Source: Exophiala sp. HKRS030 (Eukaryota; Ascomycota; Eurotiomycetes; Chaetothyriales; Herpotrichiellaceae). Taken from it: a stretch of 64,000 bases of DNA. Under the pieces are notes generated by a model, which had not been told where the DNA came from, did not search any database, and saw nothing but the letters and a program-made list of their open reading frames with translations. The stretch's first letter is position 1; each line of letters begins with the position of its first letter. The DNA is taken from positions 1,736,001 through 1,800,000 of the forward strand of contig JAHWDD010000008.1 in assembly GCA_023897205.1 (NCBI GenBank), in the 5' to 3' direction. A program made the position numbers and the translations under genes. This document shows positions 56,501 through 64,000 of the stretch, piece after piece.

Positions 56501-57504
56501 CTCTACGCCTTAGCTCCGTCGGCGCTCCAAGGCTCAAGCGTCGCACTTTGTTCACAACCTCGCACAGTCTTAGAGTTTATTGGTGTCGGTTCTGCGACGT
56601 TCCATTACTGACCAGTAGTGATTGAACAAAACTACCCCGTCAGTGCTAAGCACCTGTTAGGTGCCTGTGGACTGTAGTACTAACTAGTAGGTAGCCACTG
56701 TAGCTAACTACTCCGTACTTTGCAGGCGCCTTGGACTGTTCAGGGTCAGGCTCTTATGGAAAGCCCTCCGCGAAACAGAGACCCTCAACCTCGACCTCGA
56801 CCTCAATTCGTTTGATTTCGTATTTCCAATCACTCTATCATCCCCAAGTCCATCACTAGGTATTGAACATTTTCTCCTTCAACCTTTTCCCCCTTCACCA
56901 TCAAGACTCTCCTGCGCACGATCGTGCTGTATCTTCGGCGACTATTGGCGTCTCCCCATTTCTCCAATTACGTGCAGTTCAGCTGCTGAGCCTATTTATC
57001 TCGGCCTCAGTCATTTGGGGAGTTCTTATCGACGCTTTTGTCTTTTGACAGGCCCGACCGCCATCTGCCACCCGCTATCCGCCCGCGACACTCCAGTGAT
57101 CGACGCCAACTCGACCACAGCTTGTCCACACCCGGACTGATCGCCCTCGCATTTCCATCAGTCTCAATTCGCCTACCTACTGCTCTCTTCTCACCTCCAT
57201 CATTTCCATCTCCATTACCATCACCCATTATCACCACCTTTTGTCACTTCCAGAGACCCCTACCCGTTCGTTACAATCACCTTCTGCAATTGACTTCTGT
57301 CCTTCATCTAGGTAAGTCATCACCCACGACCTGCCTCAAGGCGCACTTTGGGCCAATCATTTCCCGTTTCGACCTTGACCAGCCCCGTTAGAAATATTGT
57401 CCAAGACTAATCCTGGCCGCAGTTCCTTTCATTGACTTGGTTGTGCCTTTCCACCCTTCCAAGTCCTCTCATTCATCCTCACAGAGCTCGACAATTCCTA
57501 CAAG
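53581..57504. other. Gene-poor 3.9-kb interval and long 5' leader of G-alpha
   Basis: No gene supported. Perfect copies of TACTCCGTA/TACGGAGTA at 54940, 55738 and 56709 and one-mismatch copies at 54135, 55631 and 55696. A short tandem TTAGACTTGGTG doublet lies near 54838-54866. From about 56840 the sequence is pyrimidine-rich and looks like the leader of the G-alpha gene. It contains a probable 5' UTR intron at 57312-57422 (GTAAGT, CTAAT branch, CCGCAG). Confidence 0.5.
57312..57422 (+). other. Probable 5' UTR intron of G-alpha gene
   Basis: GTAAGT at the left, GACTAAT branch-like sequence and CCGCAG at the right, 111 bp, ending 82 bp before the ATG. Spliced leaders of this kind are common in fungal signalling genes. 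No transcript evidence is available here. Confidence 0.5.
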
Positions 57505-58781
57505 ATGGGGTGCGGCGCCAGTAAAGAAGACACCGCCGGAAAGGCAAGAAACGATGAGATCGAAAACCAACTCAAGCGGGATAAAATGGCCCAACGCAAT
57601 GAGATCAAGATGCTCCTCCTCGGTAGGTTGACAAACTCGTTACGTAGCCTAAGTCAAGGCGATCTAACAGTCCGCAGGTGCTGGAGAGTCAGGCAAATCT
57701 ACCATTCTTAAACAAATGAAGCTTATCCACGAAGGCGGATACTCTCGAGATGAACGCGAGTCCTTCAAAGAAATCATCTTCTCCAACACCGTTCAGTCCA
57801 TGCGCGTCATCCTCGAGGCAATGGAGTCACTCGAGCTCCCCTTGGATGACCAACGGGCCGAGTATCACGTTCAGACCATCTTCATGCAACCACCACAGAT
57901 TGAAGGCGAGAGCCTACCTCCTGAAGTCGGTGCCGCTATCAAGGCCTTGTGGCAAGATATTGGTGTGCAAGAGTGTTTCAAGCGGTCACGAGAATACCAG
58001 CTCAATGACTCTGCTCGATAGTGAGTACTTTTGACTTGGGATAGCAGCCCAAATGACTAACTACTTCTTCCAGCTATTTTGATTCAATCGATCGTATTGC
58101 GGCTCACGATTACATGCCCAATGACCAAGACGTTCTCCGATCTCGAGTCAAGACGACCGGTATTACTGAGACTACCTTTATCATCCAAGACCTGACCTAT
58201 CGTATGTTCGATGTCGGTGGACAAAGATCCGAACGCAAGAAGTGGATTCACTGTTTTGAAAATGTCACTACCATTCTTTTCTTGGTCGCCATATCCGAGT
58301 ACGATCAATTGTTGTTCGAAGACGAAACTGTCAACAGAATGCAGGAGGCTCTCACTCTATTCGACAGTATCTGCAATTCAAGATGGTTCATCAAAACGAG
58401 TATCATCTTGTTCCTCAACAAGATTGATAGATTCAAAGAAAAGCTACCCGTTAGCCCAATGCAGAATTATTTCCCTGACTACGAAGGTGAGCATCACCGC
58501 CATGATTGTGGTCGCAATCGTTGCTAACTTCACTACAGGTGGTCCTGATTACGCTGCGGCCTGCGACTATATCCTGAACCGATTCGTTTCCCTCAACCAA
58601 GCCGAGACCAAACAGATCTATACTCATTTCACATGCGCAACCGATACCACACAGATCAGATTTGTTATGGGTGCCGTCAATGGTGAGTGGATGATACTGA
58701 GATGATATTATACATGCCTTTTAGAGCTAACATATTACAGACATCATCCAAGAAAACCTGAGAATGTGTGGCTTAATATGA
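57505..58781 (+). CDS. Heterotrimeric G protein alpha subunit, group I (FadA/GNA-1 type)
   Basis: Plasma-membrane GTPase coupling GPCRs to cAMP and MAPK signalling, controlling growth, conidiation and mating in filamentous fungi. About 352 residues, five exons: 57505-57622, 57678-58020, 58074-58486, 58539-58682 and 58741-58781; introns 55, 53, 52 and 58 bp. MGCGAS gives the N-myristoylation Gly2 and palmitoylation Cys3. P-loop GAGESGKST spans the first intron. Switch I Arg is in [10 protein letters not shown], switch II is [12 protein letters not shown], the guanine motifs are FLNKIDRF and TCATDT. The C-terminus RMCGLI has the Cys at -4 typical of the Gi class (pertussis-toxin-sensitive position). 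The frame is intact throughout. Confidence 0.97.
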
Positions 58782-60892
58782 TGACTCCTACCTGACTGAA
58801 GCGTCATTTTACCTATCCTGCACCACCACGACTGCATATACCTCTGGCGTTTGCGGACTGCATCATTTGGTCTCCTTTCCAACCGTTTCTTCGGTGCTGC
58901 ATACCAATCCGGCGCCATCGTTCCCCCTGGATTCAAAGCATCCAGGAACCAATCCTTCTCTTCCCGGTCTTACAACCTGAACGGGTTACGGTTAACCTTT
59001 GCCTTCGAATTACAACCCCAGATCTTTGACCTTTGCTTAACCTCACCTCCTATGGAGGTCAGAATTTTTCACTGTATCTTTTTTCGATCTTGATTTGTCG
59101 CCGCAGCTCGACACATCAATCCCCAATCGAATCGAGTATGCGAGCCACCGCTCTACCGCCTGGCCATGTATTTTTCTTTGATCCATGCACGGTTTGCATG
59201 GAATGGAGTGGAGGGCTTCGGTGTGGGTGTTCGATCAAGTTTGCTTTTCTTTTTGCTTCGATCTTTGCGAAAAAGCTAGATGAATGAGAAGTCGAGACAG
59301 TAGAAGCAGGATCTTCTCTTTTATCCAGGATTACACTTTGGGCTACAGCGGAGATGATATGACGCAAGGACAAAAGAGGTGACATGAACCTGGGGCATTC
59401 TCTTTCTTGAACAAACGAATTCCAGAAGGGTGACTTAGGGTCTTTGGTGTCCTGTTCTCTGAAAAACAAAGACCAGACCAAAGTGTGTACAAGAGGCCCG
59501 CCTTGATGGACGAGAAAACAGCCACAGCAGATGAGAAGTTGAATGTAGGTATTGTAGTAACCCTTGTGTATGTATGTACATCACTTGAACGAATGAAAAG
59601 GAAATGAGGGAAGAGTTGTCAGAGAATCATCTTTCACCTAATTTACCACGATTCAATAGACACTTGTACGTTGAATATCTTTGATTCCCTTCCCAAAGCT
59701 GAACCTGTCAAGACCTCAAAAACATCTTTGTCTCAATGATTTCCATCAATCACTCACATTACACAACGATTCGAACCAACACACCATTCGAGATGAGCAC
59801 TGTTCGACTCACCGATGTTTGGTTGGATCTTGCTATTTCCATCACGATGCGCACTTTGCCGAGTACATACTCGTGATACCACTGTCGTTCGGCCGAGTCT
59901 CCTCTCACCGTAGAGCTCATATCACGCTATGACCCAAGCAAGGCAAGAGGAAATCGTTGTACTGTACTGTTTACAACGAGTCTTTTTGCCTTGACGGCCT
60001 CGCAACTCCACGGTTTCCCAGCTCCGTCTGCTCTGTTGCTATCTACGTGTCCGGTTAGTATATTTTGATCGCGTGGTATGGAAGGGGATACGCAAGATGA
60101 TAAAAGTACATGAAGTGCCTTCCTTGCTTGCAGGATGGGATATGGGATATGGGAAATGGGGAATGGGGAATGGTGTTTGGGGGAACGGGTTATGGCCAGA
60201 AGAGGAGAGAATGCAAAGTGCCTGGGTGCGACGTTGGGGTGATGCATGTACATGTACATCCATCCACGTGTGAGTTGTGTATGTCGATATGTAGGTGGAG
60301 GAGGAAGTGTCTATATTGCTTGCGTGCTTGGAGGTGGTTGTGCATACCGGGCTCGCCTGGGGCTCTATCAAGTCTGGGTTGTAAGGACCATTCAGCAATG
60401 TGTGACAGGACTTGACTTGATTCTGTCCAGCAGTGATGGAATCTTGAATTCCATTGCTGAATTAGACTGACTTCTACTCATTGGTTTGAGGCTGTGGAAT
60501 ACCATGTGCTCTCGTTGCTCGCATCGAGCTTGAATATGACTGGGGGAAACGGTGGTGGGTTTCATCTTCTCCTTTTGTCCCAATAATCACTCCAGGGATA
60601 CAAAGTTGAACAAAGAAATCGATATGGTGTAAACCATTTCGCTATGCAGACTCCATGAATTGGACGCTGAACGCTGGACAGACAAAAATTCTCCATTGAC
60701 AAATGAATAGGCGAGACTGATGATGACCAACCACGACACATACGAAAGAAAAGACAGTGCCAAAGAACTGTCTGCAGAGCATTCGTGTGCAGCTATCATA
60801 TCTCTCACTTTCACACAGAAAACTCATGATTTCCTTCTCTCGTCTCTGAAACCACCATTCTGCATTTTGTTCTTGGCGGCAACAAAAGATGA
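58782..60892. other. Convergent intergenic region, G-alpha / FHA gene
   Basis: About 2.1 kb, 3' flanks of two converging genes. GGGATATGGGATATGGGAAATGGGG-type G-rich short repeats occur around 60136-60180. Open frames up to about 120 codons on both strands have no motif. Confidence 0.45.
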
Positions 60893-62514
60893 TCATTTAG
60901 GCTTGCGCCAATAGTATTGCTAGAAGCACGGTCGGTTAGTGGATAGCTATGGCCAACAATAGACGAAGAGAAAAGAGAGGGTGAGAGGTATACAGCAAAA
61001 ACTGAAGAAGATGAACAGACCTTATGTTGCTTGCGACAAGCACGTAGACCGGGCTTTCTCAGATCAGTCACGACTGCTTCCTTTCTCTTCTCGTCTTCGT
61101 CAAGATCTGGAATGTAATAATATTCACTTTCGAGGGCTTTTCCCGCAGCATCTTTTCCTTCTCGGGTCACCTCCCCAATACAAGGCGTCGTAGAGACAAT
61201 CTTTCGAATATCGCTTTTGGTGAAGAGGCCAGCATCATGAGGAAGGTGGCTAATAATAGTTGACATTGGGGTTGAGGATAATCGGGAGTATGCAAGTTGG
61301 TTGATGATATGACCTTGTACATCAAAGTCGGGCAGGTTAGAAGCTTTGACGGACGGTTGTTGGGGTTGGAGGGGTTCGGTATGTGATGATCTGGAGCTCT
61401 TGACAGAGTTAGTATTGCTTAGACTTGGTGAATCACCAGCGGTGAATGAAGCCAGTCTCGGTAGAATGTTGGCTCCAAAGGGACCAAAAGAGTGGACTAT
61501 AGGATCATTCTCCTCATCATTATCGGAAAAATCCTCCGTCATCGAAGGCAAGGTATTCTGTGATAGTGTCGAGGATGGACCATTCTGTGCTGTCTGGGAT
61601 GAAGCTTGCACGGTAGTGATAGAAATGTTAAGCGGCTCAGAAGAAGGATCTTGCTTGAGGTCATTAGCCGGTTCGGGATCTTCATATATATCTACAGTAT
61701 CGAGGTGTGATCGCATGGGTGCTAGCGGTGGAGACGAGGGTAGGAGTGCTTGAACTGCAGGGGATGGGGAGATCGGAGAAGCAGGACGGCGTCGAGATTG
61801 AAGAGGACTTGGGCTTGGTGGAGTCGAATGTCTTAACATGACCCGTTGTCTCTTGGTTGGGGATTCCAGCTCTTCATCGTCGTCTTCGTCGGAAGAGATT
61901 GCGCCCAGGCGGGGTTTAGGAGGCCACTGTAATACAACACGACTATCATGAACGTCGAGCATGATTTCGGCGTCCCTAACATCAGACTGAAACGTGTCTC
62001 CCTTCTTGACCTCATACACCTGGCCTTTGCAATGAATCCGAATGCCATTCCATCCAGTGCAGGTCACCTCGACGTGTTCACGGGCGAGACGCGAATTAGA
62101 GGACTTGTAACATGCCTTGACATGGACTCGGGAGATGAGACGATTTGCCGAGAATTGGTAGTCACAAGAAGCACTTGACCTTCCCATACGCGTTACTTTG
62201 CCATCTGGGTGTAGTTGAATGCAAGGAACCGCACCCAAGGGGACACGTTCCGAAACAGTGCATGTCTTTTGCAGAGCTGATGTCGATTGGGCGACACGCG
62301 ATGGCGAGGAGGTCAAGATGGCAGTCGAAGAAGTCGGGACAGGAGTTGGATATGTGTTGAGGTCGTCCAAAGCATCACGGTTCCGCTTTAGCGGTCTTGG
62401 TAAAGCTGGAGAAGACGAGAATGGTTCGAAGGCAGGAAGCAGGGTAGCGGTAGGCCGAGTGCCTTTTGTGATGGGAGAGAGAGCGGTTTCTGACACTGTA
62501 GTAGAGGGAGCCAT
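60893..62514 (-). CDS. FHA-domain protein (Tos4/Plm2-like)
   Basis: Predicted nuclear protein of about 506 residues. Exon 1 is 62514-61021. The 101-bp intron 61020-60920 (GTCTGT...CTAACC...TTCTAG) leads to a 27-nt last exon, 60919-60893, encoding QYYWRKPK. The FHA domain covers about residues 90-200: KVTRMGRSSASCDYQ, FSANRLISRVHVKA with the phosphothreonine-binding Arg, Ser and His positions, then WNGIRIHCKGQVYEVKKGD. A long Ser/Pro-rich disordered segment with acidic SSDEDDDEELESPTKRQR (nuclear signal) follows. The conserved C-terminal block has HIINQLAYSRLSSTPMSTI, DIRKIVSTTPCIGEVTREG and KPGLRACRKQHK. Yeast Tos4/Plm2 are SBF/MBF target chromatin factors at G1/S; assignment to that group is inference. 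Confidence 0.85.
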
Positions 62515-64000
62515 GACGAGAGAGGATGTGTGTGTTCGGCCAGGTCAGCCAAACGGTGAAAGCTGAGGGATTTGTGTCGGGCCTCACAGCGCGTCTTGAA
62601 CCCCAGAGACACGGATCAAGACGCGAGTCTTGTGGCTCGTAGACGCTCTGAAATCAGATGTTGCAAGACATGAGAGGAAGATGTCTTGCACAGAAGAGTG
62701 TGGAGGTGGTCAGAAAAGAGGTCGACCTTGGGGCTTGAGAGGTGGGAGGAGGAGAAAAGAGATGTACCTCACGCGAGGTTTGGTGAGAGGATGAGTGAAT
62801 GGACGTTGGTGGTTAAAATGGTCAAGTAGATTATCGATGGGTGGTAAGTGGTAAACCGGCACGCCGTAGTGGTAGTTAGTAATGGCAGTAATGGTTAGTG
62901 ACTAAAGCCGTGGTAGTGTAGTACCGTAGTACCGTAGACCGTAGTACCTGGTGGGCGTCAGGTGGGCGTGGTGGTACCTAGAGGTGTGCTGGTTGGAAGC
63001 ACTTTAGGTGCTTGGTCCACCTCGCGCCAGGTTTTGGCGGGTTTGGCGCGTTCAGAGCTCAGGCCGTGGGTCCCGCACCAACTCGCAACTACGTCAATTT
63101 CGAGACCGCGACTCACTATGGAGCAGAGATCACGACAAGGAACGCGTTTCGTCAAATTGTAGCACCGGTCAGGGTTTAGTGGGCTCGTAGAAGAGAATTA
63201 TTGTGAAGTCGAGAATGCTCGGTGCTAGGTCTGCTCAGAGGTGTGAAAGAGAGGTTGCTAGATTACTCAAGGTCGGCACATGCAGAGTTACATTGTCTTA
63301 AAGACTCGGCCTCAGTTTGAGCTAGACGATCAGAGGCCACATGAGGCCTCGGACTTTCTATTGCTCTTCTCCAAGCTTTCACCGGCATTTACGGAGCAAA
63401 TCCCATGACAGCATTACTACCCAGGTAGGTAATACACTCCTCGTCTAAGAGTTATAGGTGTGTCAAGTATTCGCACAAGTCTTTAGAGATGAGAAGGACT
63501 GTATGCTTTGATGCTCCTGTGCTACATATTGCCCAGCGTTCAACCCATGCACATGTACTTTGCCTGCAAATATCTTTGTTGAGTTTTACATGCTTTCAGC
63601 AGTATATGGAATGTGTTGTCATCATCTCAGCATTTGGTGGGCGACGTAGCGGGGCAGCGGTGACGGTGGGTTAAATAATAGCCATCCCACCGCCTACGGG
63701 CGACCACGTCGGTTAAGGACCAAAAATTGGAGATTGACCACGACTGACCACAAACTGCCTAGTAGGTGCCTAGTACGCGATACTTGGAGTTTCTCGAGAC
63801 ACGCGCTGGGACTGAAAAACTTGTCAAAGTAGATGATTGTGGCGGGAAAGTTTCCCGAGACGACCTATACCATTTTTATATTAGCATCAACTCTAATTCT
63901 CTCCTGTGGCATCAAAGGCGGTGACGGCACTTTTTTTCTGCCGATGTTGCAGAGCCTGGCGGCTTCAACTTTTTCAGACATGTACATGCAGCAATCTGAC
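62515..64000. other. Intergenic, right end of window
   Basis: FHA-gene promoter on the left. GTAGTACC-type short repeats at 62914-62948. No gene is supported; open frames are at most 70 codons. Part of a further gene could lie beyond the right edge. Confidence 0.45.

Noticed and set aside
1..64000. tRNA genes, rRNA, transposons, telomere repeats, RIP-mutated repeats
   Set aside because: I looked for B-box-like GGTTCGAATCC strings, terminal repeats with transposase frames, TTAGGG arrays and long AT-rich blocks and found none.

Overview
The window looks like nuclear DNA of a filamentous ascomycete (Pezizomycotina). Genes are split by short introns of about 49-70 bp with GT/AG ends and CTAAC/CTAAT-type branch sites. 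The gene set includes a group I G-alpha subunit, a GH72 glucanosyltransferase, a BAR-SH3 amphiphysin, a Zn(II)2Cys6 regulator, a CsbD-like stress protein and a NADH dehydrogenase B18 subunit. I cannot name the class with confidence; Eurotiomycetes is a guess. I saw no transposon, tRNA, rRNA, virus-like gene or CRISPR array.

Layout. 0.4-16 kb: Q-rich nuclear protein, indoleamine 2,3-dioxygenase, a Zn2Cys6 regulator divergent from a polyol (xylitol-type) dehydrogenase, cysteine desulfurase NFS1, and a Hob1/Rvs167 amphiphysin. 16-30.5 kb: CsbD-like protein, SNARE Use1, ETF-alpha, a 67-residue protein, an uncertain ORF, an MCT-type MFS transporter, two tandem paralogues of unknown function, and a short-chain dehydrogenase. 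30.5-43 kb is gene-poor and holds a GPI-type Ser/Thr-rich wall protein, a GH72 enzyme, a small MGMT-family protein with microsatellites in its intron and promoter, a secreted repeat precursor, and NDUFB7. 43.8-51.6 kb: glutamate-cysteine ligase, an NCS1 nucleobase permease, and an Smr protein. 52-57.5 kb is mostly non-coding with one unresolved Cys-rich coding patch. 57.5-62.5 kb: G-alpha and an FHA-domain protein.

The two observations I rate highest follow. (1) A secreted precursor at 40.7-41.3 kb carries eight 17-residue units, each ending in a Lys-Arg Kex2 site and beginning with X-Ala dipeptides of the Ste13 type. It has the architecture of a pheromone or KEP/RiPP precursor, but its cysteine-free Pro-Gly...Trp-Gly-Gly cores match no pheromone I know. 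(2) Six genes, two of them conserved housekeeping types (NFS1 and the amphiphysin), are broken by single-base frame slips, nearly all in short G/C homopolymers. Both the family-conserved sequence and the codon arithmetic are recovered if the run length is changed by one. This points to homopolymer errors in the assembly rather than to pseudogenes, and it affects how this contig should be annotated.

Functionally, several genes are mitochondrial or redox related (NFS1, ETF-alpha, NDUFB7, GSH1) and several concern the cell wall or secretion (GH72, GPI protein, Use1, amphiphysin). I see no convincing biosynthetic cluster. The closest to a local module is the divergent regulator/polyol-dehydrogenase pair.
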